A DNA stretch of 64,000 nt, from contig NZ_JMQN01000057.1 in NCBI RefSeq assembly GCF_000705555.1, positions 62,001 to 126,000 on the forward strand. Reading direction: 5' to 3'. This document shows, piece after piece, positions 30,298 through 39,600 of the stretch. The position numbers and the translations under genes were made by a program. A model generated the notes under the pieces. That model searched no databases and had not been told where the DNA came from. It worked only from the letters and a program-made list of their open reading frames with translations. Origin of the DNA: Marinobacterium lacunae. GTDB lineage: Bacteria > Pseudomonadota > Gammaproteobacteria > Pseudomonadales > Balneatricaceae. The first letter of the stretch is position 1. Each line of letters opens with the position of its first letter.

Positions 30298-30325
30298 CTA
30301 TGGGGGCCGATCACGATATTGCAAC
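30298..30325 (-). promoter_or_regulatory. sigma-32 (heat-shock) type promoter of lon
   Basis: On the minus strand GTTGCAA (30325-30319) and CCCCATAG (30305-30298) are 13 bases apart. They resemble the RpoH consensus CTTGAAA and CCCCATNT in a suitable place for lon, a classic heat-shock gene. Inference from motif match only. Confidence 0.5.
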
Positions 30326-30434
30326 CGGTAGGGATCAATTTGCTTTACGGCGGGTAGAGGTGGGTTTATCTGAAGTTATAACAGCTATGCGACAGCCCCA
30401 CAAACATCACAACGTGAATATTGGAGCAGCATAA

Positions 30435-30453
30435 GCGGTTTTCATTTGACCGC
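30435..30453. repeat. small inverted repeat in the lon-nfuA gap
   Basis: GCGGT and ACCGC flank a nine-base loop. The 30233-30526 interval otherwise holds only the lon promoter and the palindrome at 30496-30515; I see no open reading frame or RNA gene there. Confidence 0.3.
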
Positions 30454-30495
30454 GACGCCAAGTGATATGTGACGTGTCGCAACGTGGCAACAGCA

Positions 30496-30515
30496 GGCGG
30501 AGCGATCGCTCCGCC
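30496..30515. terminator. perfect palindrome after nfuA, possible terminator
   Basis: The 20-base sequence is self-complementary (arms GGCGGAGC and GCTCCGCC around GATC) and begins 11 bases after the nfuA stop. There is no U-run on the nfuA strand, so termination would be inefficient or factor-assisted. Confidence 0.45.
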
Positions 30516-30526
30516 TTAAATGTGTA

Positions 30527-31123
30527 CTACTTGTAGTATGCGTTGGTGGTTTCGGTATGGTCGGTCACATCGCGCACGCCTGCCAATCCAGGCACCCGCT
30601 CAAGAAGCGTCCGCTCAACGCCGTCTTTCAACGTCAGATCGACGGCACTGCAACCCTGACAGCCGCCACCAAAACGCAGTATAGCGATTTTTCCGGCTTC
30701 AGCTTCGACCAACTCAACCAGCTTTACTTCACCGCCGTGGGCCGCAAGGCCAGGATTGATATCCGAGTAAAGAATATAGTTAATCTGCTCGTCGATAGGG
30801 CTGTCCGCCGATACCTTGGGGACCTTGGCATTGGGTGCCTTGATCGTCAGCTGTCCACCCATGCGATCCTGAGCGAAATCGATAGTCGCCTCTTCCAGAT
30901 ACGGGATGCTGATTCGCTCAATGTAGAAGCGCAACTGCTCGAAGTCGAGAATCTCATCTTCAGGGTTAACCTCGTCGGGACGGCAATATGCCAGACAGGT
31001 TTCGGCATAGGGTGTACCGGGCTGGGTCACGAACAGACGTACTGCGATCCCCTCAACTTCCTGCTTGGCCAGTAGCTCGGCCAGGTATGATTCAGCGCCT
31101 TGGGTAACGTTGATATCCATCAT
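30527..31123 (-). CDS. nfuA: Fe-S cluster carrier NfuA
   Basis: NfuA delivers [4Fe-4S] clusters to targets such as lipoyl synthase, especially under oxidative or iron stress. The 198-residue protein joins a degenerate A-type carrier domain ([20 protein letters not shown]) to a C-terminal Nfu domain with the cluster-binding CxxC in [15 protein letters not shown]. The start is ATGATG at 31123/31120, and no clear Shine-Dalgarno marks which is used. It is alone between lon and the divergent antiporter gene. Confidence 0.95.
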   Translation of the reverse strand: MMDINVTQGAESYLAELLAKQEVEGIAVRLFVTQPGTPYAETCLAYCRPDEVNPEDEILDFEQLRFYIERISIPYLEEATIDFAQDRMGGQLTIKAPNAKVPKVSADSPIDEQINYILYSDINPGLAAHGGEVKLVELVEAEAGKIAILRFGGGCQGCSAVDLTLKDGVERTLLERVPGLAGVRDVTDHTETTNAYYK

Positions 31124-31267
31124 TCACAAAACCTATCAGTACAATTCGAACAGCGCCCAGCATACACCTTTATTAAACCCGAGTAAATTTATAAGGTATT
31201 ACAACAACGGCTGCAGCGCCCGCCTGTACTCTGATAAACTGAGCCCCCAGCAGTAAGGAGACTGAGC

Positions 31268-32449
31268 ATGGCTGAGCATTCGGTTGTTTTTTCGTTTTTC
31301 CTCATTTTTAGTGGGGCGGCCATTCTAGCCTCCATCGCGCTTTACACCCGACAACCGCTACTCGTCGCCTATGTCGTGCTCGGAGCGGCGCTGGGTCCTT
31401 GGGGCATCGGGGCCGTATCCGATACCAACCTGCTTGCCGATATCGCACATGTCGGCATCATATTCCTGCTATTTCTGCTTGGCCTGGATATGCAGCCCGC
31501 CCATCTGCTTCATATGCTGCGCAAAGCCACGCTGGTCGCAATCGCAAGCTCTGTCGCCTTTATGGGTATCGGCTATGGTGCCGGTATCGTCTTCGGATTC
31601 TCGCAGATCGAATCCCTTGTCATGGGCGCGGCACTGATGTTTTCCAGCACTATTATCGGCATTAAGCTATTGCCGACGACGGTGCTTCACCACCGTCACA
31701 CCGGTGAGCTCGTTGTAGGCCTTCTGTTGCTTCAGGACGTTGTCGCCATTCTTGTACTGCTATTGCTCAATAGCGGCGGGGAATCGTCCTCAACCGACAT
31801 AAGTGCTGGCATGAACTTCGCCCGCTCCATGCTGGCCCTGCCGCTTTTGGCCCTCTTTGCCTGGGGCTTTGTACGCTGGGTACTGCTGCCACTGCTGCAG
31901 CGCTTCGACCGCTTTCACGAGTATATATTTCTGGCCGCTATCGGCTGGTGCCTGGGGCTTGCAGAGGGCGCGGTGTATGTGGGACTTTCCGCCGAGATGG
32001 GCGCGTTTATCGCAGGCGTGGCACTGGCAACCAGCCCTATCTCACAGTACATTGCGACTAGCCTGAAGCCACTTCGCGACTTTTTCCTGATTCTGTTTTT
32101 CTTCTCGGTCGGTGCCAGCTTCAACCTCACGTTGATTGACGACATCCTTCTTCCGGCACTGGCACTCACCGCCGCAGTCCTGGCATTAAAACCAGTGATA
32201 TTCCGGTACCTGCTTCAGGGCATCAGCGAGTCTGCCGATACCGGATGGGAGATCGGTTTTCGCCTCGGACAGATCAGCGAGTTTTCTCTGCTGATCGCCT
32301 ATCTGGCATTTGCCAGCGGACTGATCGGCACAGAGGCCTCTCATGTTATTCAGGCTACCGCTATTCTTAGCTTCCTGCTCTCGACCTATGTGGTGATTTT
32401 CCGTTACCCATCACCCATCGCGGTTTCGGACAAGCTACGCCGGGATTAA
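31268..32449 (+). CDS. CPA2-type cation/proton antiporter lacking a nucleotide-binding domain
   Basis: The 393-residue membrane protein has about eleven helices and the Kef-type motifs AYVVLGAALGPWG, GIIFLLFLLGLDMQP and LFFFSVGASFN. KefB/KefC and YbaL have an additional C-terminal TrkA-N regulatory domain; here the protein ends just after the last helix, so regulation by NAD(H) or glutathione adducts is unlikely. Transported ion (K+ or Na+) is not certain. AGGAG lies 7 bases before the ATG. It converges with the ybiB-like gene, sharing four bases at their 3' ends. Confidence 0.88.
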   Translation: MAEHSVVFSFFLIFSGAAILASIALYTRQPLLVAYVVLGAALGPWGIGAVSDTNLLADIAHVGIIFLLFLLGLDMQPAHLLHMLRKATLVAIASSVAFMGIGYGAGIVFGFSQIESLVMGAALMFSSTIIGIKLLPTTVLHHRHTGELVVGLLLLQDVVAILVLLLLNSGGESSSTDISAGMNFARSMLALPLLALFAWGFVRWVLLPLLQRFDRFHEYIFLAAIGWCLGLAEGAVYVGLSAEMGAFIAGVALATSPISQYIATSLKPLRDFFLILFFFSVGASFNLTLIDDILLPALALTAAVLALKPVIFRYLLQGISESADTGWEIGFRLGQISEFSLLIAYLAFASGLIGTEASHVIQATAILSFLLSTYVVIFRYPSPIAVSDKLRRD

Positions 32450-33438
32450 AAACGTCGGCGGTCCCGAGCCTCCCATCGCTCACGCGCCTGCTCGATCAGA
32501 CGGTCGGTTTCGACCGGCTGATCCGGCTGCAGTAGACGCAACACCATGGCCAGCGTCGATATAACCGCCCCCTCACCATAAGGATGATTCAGCTCGCCGC
32601 GCCAGAGTCTCAGAAGATCCTTTGGATCAAGCTGCTCATCCTTGACCAGTCGCTGAGGGTACAACCGGGGCCAGACGCCCGTTCCCAATTCACCGTTAAT
32701 GATCCAGTGCAGCTCACAATCACTATCGGGTTTGACCTCAGCTTCGCCACCATCGCCTCGTACCGTGACAGCCTGATGGGTCCCGAGTAACTGAGCAGTC
32801 TTCTGGTGCATAGGTGCGTAGGGGGGGTGAAACACGCCGTCGATGGTCACTTCAGCATCGAGTGGGTTCAGCATGCGGCACAAGGTATGAACCGGCGATC
32901 GCAACCCCAAGATGTTACGTAACTGAATAATCTCGCCAAGTGGCGGGCACAGGCGATCGATCGACATGAATGCGAACCCTGTATGCTCAAGCGCACGATC
33001 AACGTCCCCCCAACTGGCACACGCCTCTATGCCAAAGACACCCAGCATATCTTCGCTATACAGTCGTCCGGCCGTATGACCACGCGCACCGTGCATAAAG
33101 ACCGGGGTACCCTGTTCCGCCAACACCAATGCCACCAACATGAACCAGGGAAGATGACGTTTTTTACCCGCATAAGTGGCCCAATCCACCGTGGCGGATA
33201 TACCCTCCGGCGGCTGATAACGGCTTCTGACCGCATCGGCAAAGCCCGCCAACTCTTCCGGGGCCTCCTCTTTGACACGTAACAGCATGAGAAAAGCGCC
33301 CAGCTGCTCCGGCCGAATGCCGCCATCCAGAATCATACCCATCGCATCACGTGCTTCGTCCCGGGTGAGCGAGCGACTACCCTTCTTGCCCTTCCCCAAA
33401 ATCCGAACATACTGAGCGAATGGATGCTCCTGAGCCAT
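32446..33438 (-). CDS. ybiB: YbiB-like glycosyl transferase family protein (TrpD2)
   Basis: This 330-residue protein belongs to the anthranilate-phosphoribosyltransferase-like TrpD2 group, represented by E. coli YbiB (320 residues), which binds nucleic acids rather than acting in tryptophan synthesis. An N-terminal helical domain (DEARDAMGMILDGGIRPEQLGAFLMLLRVK) precedes the catalytic-fold region FMHGARGHTAGRLYSEDML. The PRPP-binding glycine motif of true TrpD is not intact. GGAGG lies 9 bases before ATG 33438; a longer in-frame start at 33480 is less likely. No trp genes are nearby. Confidence 0.85.
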   Translation of the reverse strand: MAQEHPFAQYVRILGKGKKGSRSLTRDEARDAMGMILDGGIRPEQLGAFLMLLRVKEEAPEELAGFADAVRSRYQPPEGISATVDWATYAGKKRHLPWFMLVALVLAEQGTPVFMHGARGHTAGRLYSEDMLGVFGIEACASWGDVDRALEHTGFAFMSIDRLCPPLGEIIQLRNILGLRSPVHTLCRMLNPLDAEVTIDGVFHPPYAPMHQKTAQLLGTHQAVTVRGDGGEAEVKPDSDCELHWIINGELGTGVWPRLYPQRLVKDEQLDPKDLLRLWRGELNHPYGEGAVISTLAMVLRLLQPDQPVETDRLIEQARERWEARDRRRF

Positions 33439-33597
33439 ACAGACTGTCCTCCAATGAATAAAATGGCCCACTAGGGGCACTGCATGTGTCTATTCTACAA
33501 CAGCACTCTGTGACTGCGCAGACGGTAAAATGCCCGTTGCGTGACAATAGTTAACGGCAACTTTAGAATGCCCAGCTATTTTTGCGGGATTACTCCG

Positions 33598-34953
33598 ATG
33601 AGTCGAAAGCGTGTCCGATTCGGTGGCCCTGTACGCCAAAGCGCTACCGCCACACCGAGCCAACTGGAAGTGGATGTTCAAGACCTCAGCCTTGAAGGCC
33701 GCGGCGTTGCCAGACCTGAAGGAAAAACGCTCTTCGTTTCGGGTGCTCTGCCCGGTGAACGGGTTCTGGCTCGCATTGTCAATCGCCATAAGCGTTTCGA
33801 CGAAGCGGAGGCGCTTGAGATAATCAGCGCAAGCCCTGAGCGACAAATACCGCCTTGCCGTTATGTCGATCGCTGCGGTGGATGCCAACTGCAACACCTG
33901 AACGCTGAAGCCCAAATTCAGTACAAGGAGAAACTCGTACTCGATCAACTGAAGCGTTTTGCCCACATCGAGCCCGAGCTTATCGATACTGCCCTTCACT
34001 CACCCGAATTCGGATACAGAAGAAGCGCGCGCATTGGCGTCAACCAACGGGCCGATGGCGAACTCCTGATCGGGTTCCGCCGGCAAAACAGCAATAAGCT
34101 GATCAATATCGATCACTGCCCTGTTCTTGAGCCTCGCATCAACGAACTGCTTGCAGCACTGGGTTCCCTGTTGCGCGAAGCAGGCAATCTCAAGCATTTA
34201 ACCCATATCGATATCAGCTGTGGCGATGCATCCGGCGCACTTACATTGAGAATCACCCGAGCGTTGAACGATACGTTAGTTGCTGACATTCAAACGATCT
34301 GCAATCGTCTGGGTTTCAAACTGTTTCTTCAAAGCAATCGGGAAACGCTGGAAGAGATCCCGACATCGGCACCAGAGCTGAGCTACTCTCTCGGCGCTCA
34401 GGGTCCTGAACTACGCTTTGCGCCGGGCGACTTTCTGCAGGTCAACGCCCATATCAATCGGCAGATGGTGTCTCGGGCGCTTGCGTGGCTCTCCCCGCAA
34501 GCGGACGAGCGCGTGCTGGATCTTTTCTGTGGATTGGGCAACTTCACTCTACCTCTGGCGACTCACGCACACGAGGTGGTCGGTGTCGAAGGCTCAGCCG
34601 AGATGGTGGAACGTACAAAAAGCAATGCCGCCTCCAACGCCTTGCAAAATATCAGCGTCTACAAAAGCGATCTCAGTCAGGATATTCGCGACACACTCTG
34701 GTATCAGCAAGCCAGTCGCAAGGAATTCGACCTTATTGTGCTCGACCCGCCACGCGCAGGCGCCGAAGAGTGCGTTCGCCAGCTGCGAAACTATGGTGCA
34801 CGCGCGGTACTGTACATCGCCTGCAACCCCGCATCTCTGGTTCGCGATGCACAACTTCTGGTCGAAGCTGGATACCGGATGACTCGTTTCTCGGTGATGG
34901 ACATGTTCCCACACACTGCCCATGTCGAATCGATGGCGCTTTTTGAATGTTAG
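33598..34953 (+). CDS. rlmD: 23S rRNA (uracil-1939-C5) methyltransferase RlmD
   Basis: RlmD makes m5U1939 in 23S rRNA. The 451-residue protein has an N-terminal TRAM RNA-binding domain (about 20-80) and a [4Fe-4S] site with C87, C93, C96 and C174 (RYVDRCGGCQ and DHCPV). The SAM domain carries LDLFCGLGNFTLPLA, and the catalytic Cys lies in YIACNPASL. The ATG at 33598 (MSRKRVRFGG) gives the usual length; in-frame GTG 33541 and ATG 33568 lie upstream and lack support. It overlaps rluA by 7 bases. Confidence 0.95.
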   Translation: MSRKRVRFGGPVRQSATATPSQLEVDVQDLSLEGRGVARPEGKTLFVSGALPGERVLARIVNRHKRFDEAEALEIISASPERQIPPCRYVDRCGGCQLQHLNAEAQIQYKEKLVLDQLKRFAHIEPELIDTALHSPEFGYRRSARIGVNQRADGELLIGFRRQNSNKLINIDHCPVLEPRINELLAALGSLLREAGNLKHLTHIDISCGDASGALTLRITRALNDTLVADIQTICNRLGFKLFLQSNRETLEEIPTSAPELSYSLGAQGPELRFAPGDFLQVNAHINRQMVSRALAWLSPQADERVLDLFCGLGNFTLPLATHAHEVVGVEGSAEMVERTKSNAASNALQNISVYKSDLSQDIRDTLWYQQASRKEFDLIVLDPPRAGAEECVRQLRNYGARAVLYIACNPASLVRDAQLLVEAGYRMTRFSVMDMFPHTAHVESMALFEC

Positions 34954-35588
34954 AGATAAAGCCGTCCTGCCCGGAAGTCCTCTATTCAGACGATGACATA
35001 CTGGTCGTCAGCAAGCCCGCCAATCTGTTATCGGTACCCGGCAAAGGGCCCGACAAGCAAGACTGCCTGTGGAAGCGCGCACAGCGTAGCCATCCAACTG
35101 CACGCATCGTCCACCGTCTGGATTATGCAACCTCAGGGCTGATGGTCCTCGCGCTCACCGCCGAGTCTCACCGCGCCTTGAGTATTCAGTTTCAGGAAAG
35201 ACAAACCGATAAGCGTTATCAGGCTATCGTGCATGGCGCGCCGGATCAGGAAAAGGGAGAGATTAATCTTCCGCTTCGGTGCGATTGGGAAAACCGACCG
35301 CTGCAGATCGTCGATCACGTTCAGGGCAAAAACGCTCTCACGCGTTGGCATAGACTCGAAACCAACGACTTGGGAACGCGCGTATTACTCTACCCGGTCA
35401 CCGGGCGGTCCCATCAGCTGCGCGTCCACCTGCAGGCGATTGGACACCCAATTCTGGGTGACGCCTTTTATGCACCCGAATCCGTGCAGAACCTCAGCAC
35501 TCGACTACTGCTCCACGCGGAATACCTCAGTCTGAACCACCCCGCAACCGGACAGCGCATGGCGTTTTCCTCTCTCTGCCCGTTCTAG
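34947..35588 (+). CDS. rluA: pseudouridine synthase RluA
   Basis: RluA converts U746 of 23S rRNA and U32 of some tRNAs to pseudouridine. The 213-residue protein matches E. coli RluA in length and landmarks: NLLSVPGKG, catalytic HRLDYATSG with the Asp nucleophile, CDWENRPLQ, VTGRSHQLRVHLQAIGHPI and LLLHAEYLSL. No S4 domain is present, as expected for RluA. The coupling to rlmD by a 7-base overlap links two modifications of 23S rRNA on one transcript. Confidence 0.9.
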   Translation: MLEIKPSCPEVLYSDDDILVVSKPANLLSVPGKGPDKQDCLWKRAQRSHPTARIVHRLDYATSGLMVLALTAESHRALSIQFQERQTDKRYQAIVHGAPDQEKGEINLPLRCDWENRPLQIVDHVQGKNALTRWHRLETNDLGTRVLLYPVTGRSHQLRVHLQAIGHPILGDAFYAPESVQNLSTRLLLHAEYLSLNHPATGQRMAFSSLCPF

Positions 35589-35602
35589 GCCTATCACCCT
35601 TG

Positions 35603-36556
35603 TCAGAGATTTACACAACGCACCCTTCGACCGTCCAGATAGGCATGAATGTTTTCAGCGGTCTGCTCAATAATCCGAGAGCGTGCCCCGAAGCTACCCC
35701 ACGCACAGTGAGGCGTCAGGATCAGATTGGGTATATCGTCTGCGAACAGCACGTTGCCGTTGCGTGGCGGCTCTTCAGTAAGCACATCCACTGCGGCACC
35801 GCCAAGATGACCTGAGCGCAGCGCATCTGACAAAGCCTGCTCATTTACGATTCCACCCCGTGCGGCATTTATCAAAAACGCACCAGGCTTCATCCTCGCT
35901 AACACATCCGCATCAAACAGGTTACGCGTGTCGTCATTCAACGGGCAGTGCAGGCTGATGACATCGGCTTGCTCAACCACGTCACCAAACGCTACGCGCC
36001 CCTCAGGGACATCATCACTTCCTATCCGAGCAGAGACAATGACCCTCATGCCCAAGGCTTCTGCCAACCGCCCTACAGCCTGCCCCAGCGCCCCGTGCCC
36101 CACTATCCCAAGCGTGCGCCCTTCCACTTCTACGATCGGATAATCCAGCAGGCAAAACTGCGTTGCACGGGCCCAATCCCCTGCCCGTACTGCACGGTCG
36201 TAATCGATTATGTGCGTATGCAAGGCAAGCATCTGGGTTATCACATGCTGTGCAACCGATGTGACGCCATACCCCTGTGCATTGCACACGGGGATATTAC
36301 GCTCACAGGCAACCTTGATGTCGACATTGTTGACCCCTGTGGCCACAACACAGATCAGCTTAAGGCCGTCAGCCGTGGCGATCGACTCGCCCGTCAGGAC
36401 AACTTTGTTGACGATCACCAGCTCAAAACCCGCTATGCGCTCATCCACCTGATCGGGCGATGTGCCCCTGTAGCAAACCAGCTCATCCACGCAATCGCGA
36501 ATAGGGCTCAGATCAAGATCGTCCAGGCTTTCGGTATCCAGAAATACAGCTCGCAT
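35603..36556 (-). CDS. D-2-hydroxyacid dehydrogenase (HprA/glycerate dehydrogenase-like)
   Basis: The 317-residue NAD(P)-dependent oxidoreductase has the dinucleotide-binding glycine motif LGIVGHGALGQAVG, the Arg and Glu catalytic segments (NAARGGIVNEQAL, LTEEPPRNGN) and the catalytic His in LILTPHCAWGS. Sequence style is closest to hydroxypyruvate/glycerate dehydrogenase HprA, but related enzymes act on other D-2-hydroxy acids, so the substrate is not settled. It lies downstream of the gdhB terminator and converges with rluA, 14 bases apart. Confidence 0.88.
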   Translation of the reverse strand: MRAVFLDTESLDDLDLSPIRDCVDELVCYRGTSPDQVDERIAGFELVIVNKVVLTGESIATADGLKLICVVATGVNNVDIKVACERNIPVCNAQGYGVTSVAQHVITQMLALHTHIIDYDRAVRAGDWARATQFCLLDYPIVEVEGRTLGIVGHGALGQAVGRLAEALGMRVIVSARIGSDDVPEGRVAFGDVVEQADVISLHCPLNDDTRNLFDADVLARMKPGAFLINAARGGIVNEQALSDALRSGHLGGAAVDVLTEEPPRNGNVLFADDIPNLILTPHCAWGSFGARSRIIEQTAENIHAYLDGRRVRCVNL

Positions 36557-36570
36557 CGGTCACTCCATAA

Positions 36571-36603
36571 CAAAAAAGGGGTGGACCTACCGTCCACCCC
36601 TCT
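36571..36603 (-). terminator. intrinsic terminator of gdhB
   Basis: On the minus strand AGGGGTGGAC and GTCCACCCCT form a 10-bp stem with a five-base loop, followed by a run of six U residues, 48 bases after the gdhB stop. Confidence 0.88.
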
Positions 36604-36650
36604 ACTTTAACCGATACTGCGGCCCTGCTCGACACAGGGCTGCAGACGTA

Positions 36651-39600
36651 TCAGCTGCTGTGAGCCAGCTCCACCAGCTCGCGAATTGCGACTGCGAATA
36701 CAGCACTGTCGGGTTCGCTGACGGAGCTCAAATCCGCAAGGATTTGATTCCAACGTGCAAGCAGCACTTGATTGGCCTCGAGCCAACGTTCAACGCACAC
36801 CTGACTGGACTCCTTGCCCTCGGCATCTTCGTCAACACCGCAAGCACGTGTCAGTACGCTAAACGTGATAGCGCGCTGCTGAGTGTTGAGCTCCTCGCGG
36901 AACCCATCTCGCGCCAGCGACTTCCAGTGACTGTCCTGCTTCATGGCCTTGATCTGGCGATCGACACGGTAAAGTTCCAGACGATCACCCAACATGAAGT
37001 AGACATCCGCCACACGATCAAGCGGTTCTCCGGTCTGCTGCTCGGTCGCAATAATACCCAGCAGGGTGTACAGGCTATCGAAAGATGCGGCCTGCACCGC
37101 CAGATCTGCCGGAACGCCCTCTTTCACCAGCTCATCATGGCGTGCCTGCCAGGCTTCAAGCGGCTCACCGGTCAGTCGCTCGGCCAGCTTCAGCGCCATG
37201 GCTTCAACGCCGGGACGGAACTGGTTCACAAGCTGAGCAGGCTCAAGCTGCTGGCGATAGGTGTTGAGTATCCAGTTGGCGGCACGACGCACAAGACGCT
37301 GCAGATCGGACATCATGCCCTGAAGCATCTGCGCAGGCACCCGGTTATCGAGCTCTTCCATCTGATCCCAGAGCACATTCATGCCGAAAATATCCCGCGC
37401 GGCTATATAGGCAGCGGCAATATCGGCCACGTCACGTCCGGTTGACTGCTGCATCCGCAAAGGATAAGTGATACCCATCCGGTTGATCATGCCGTTGGCC
37501 ACCTGGGTCGCCAGAATTTCGGCCCGCAAACGATGGCTATTGACCTGCTCGCCATAGCGCTCAACCAGCGCGGATGGAAAAGCACCCTGCACCTCACGCG
37601 CAACGTATTCATCACTGGGCAGCCAGCTGCTGGTGAGCACCTCTTTGAGCTTGGCTTTGACATAGGAGATCAACACCGAGAGCTCTGGACGTGTCAGGTT
37701 ATCGCCACGCTCGTGTCGCTCGACAATCACATCGTCTGTCGGAATAAACTCCAGCGCACGAACCAGTCGGCCATCGCTTTCAAGCTCATTGATCAAACGG
37801 CGATAGTCATCGACTGAGCGACGCACCTGATCCTGGGCGATACTGATCGCCAGCGCCTGGCTGTAGTTGTTTTGCAGAACCAACTGAGCCACTTCATCGG
37901 TCATCTCCCGAAGGAAGTTGTTGCGCTGTTTTACGGTGAGATCACCATTGCTGACAACCTCATTGAGCAGGATCTTGATGTTAACCTCATGATCCGAGCA
38001 ATCGACCCCGCCGGCATTATCGATAAAGTCGGTATTACACGCCCCGCCCTTGAGGGAGAACTCGATTCGACCGAGCTGGGTGAAGCCGAGGTTACCACCC
38101 TCGCCAAGCACCCGGCAGCGCAGATCGCGGCCGTCAATACGCAGTCCGTCGTTCGCCTTGTCACCAACATCAGCGTGAGACTCGAAGCTCGCTTTGACGT
38201 AGGTACCGATACCACCGTTCCAGATCAGATCAACCTGCGAACGCAGCAGCGCCGAGATCAGATCATTGGGCGCAAGACGGTCTTCTTTGATGTCAAAACG
38301 CTTTTTCATCTGCGGTGAAATGTCGATCCACTTGGCAGCCCGCGAGAAGATGCCGCCACCGGAGGAGATCAGTTTCTCGTTGTAGTCTGCCCAGCTTGAG
38401 CGAGGAAGGTCGAACAGTCGCTTGCGCTCGGCAAAGCCGGCCGCAGCATCCGGCTGGGGATCAATGAAAATGTGCAGGTGGTTAAACGCCGCAACTAATT
38501 CGATATGTTCAGACATCAGCATGCCGTTGCCAAACACATCGCCCGCCATGTCGCCGATACCCACAACCGTGAACGGTTGTGTCTGCGTATCAATACCCAG
38601 TTCACGGAAATGCAGTTTGACCGATTCCCAGGCACCACGGGCCGTTATACCCATTTTCTTGTGGTCATAACCCTGAGATCCGCCTGATGCAAAGGCATCG
38701 CCCAGCCAGAAGCCGAACTCTTCGGCAATGGAGTTCGCTATATCGGAGAAGGTTGCAGTACCCTTGTCTGCCGCTACCACGAGGTATGGATCGTCCTCAT
38801 CATGGCGCACCAGTTCAGGCGGAGGCACCACTGCACCGTCAACATAGTTGTCGGTCACATCGAGCAGACCTCGGATGAAGGTCTTGTAGCTATTGATACC
38901 CTCTTCCAGAATCTCTTCCCGAGAGCCATTGGTCGGCAGTTGCTTGGCAACAAAACCACCTTTTGCCCCCACCGGCACGATCACCGCGTTTTTGACCTGC
39001 TGCGCCTTCACCAGACCCAGCACTTCGGTGCGGTAGTCCTCCCGGCGATCAGACCAGCGCAGACCGCCTCGGGCGACCTTGCCGCCTCGCAGGTGCACAC
39101 CTTCTACACGTGCCGAGTAGACAAATATCTCGAACATAGGCCGCGGCAGTGGGATGTCCGCTATCTCGTGCGGATTTAACTTGAATACGAAGTAATCCTT
39201 CGGCTCACCCTCGGCATTGGTCTGGAAGTAGTTGGTGCGCAGAGTAGCCCTTATCAGCTCAAGGTAACGGCGCAGAATCTTGTCGTCGTTAAGGTTATCA
39301 ACCTTATCCAACGCATCTATGATGCTGCCCGCAATACGCTCGGCCAGTGCCTGTACTTTGGCGCTACTCTGTCGCTCCGGCTCAAAACGAGCCCTGAACA
39401 GCGCCACCAATAACCGGGTGATATACAGATGGCGAGACAGGGTATCGGCGATGTATGGCTGACTGAAACCAAATCGGATCTGCTGGTTGTACCGCGCGTA
39501 CGCCCGCAGCATCGCCACTTCTCGCCAGTTCAGGCGAGCACCGATAACGAGCCTGTTAAACTCGTCGTTTTCAGCCCGACCGCTCCAGATATTGAAAAAC

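Noticed and set aside
30496-30515. 20-base perfect palindrome considered as an attachment or operator site
   Set aside because: No direct repeat, integrase gene or matching second copy is visible; its place right after nfuA makes a 3' end hairpin more likely.
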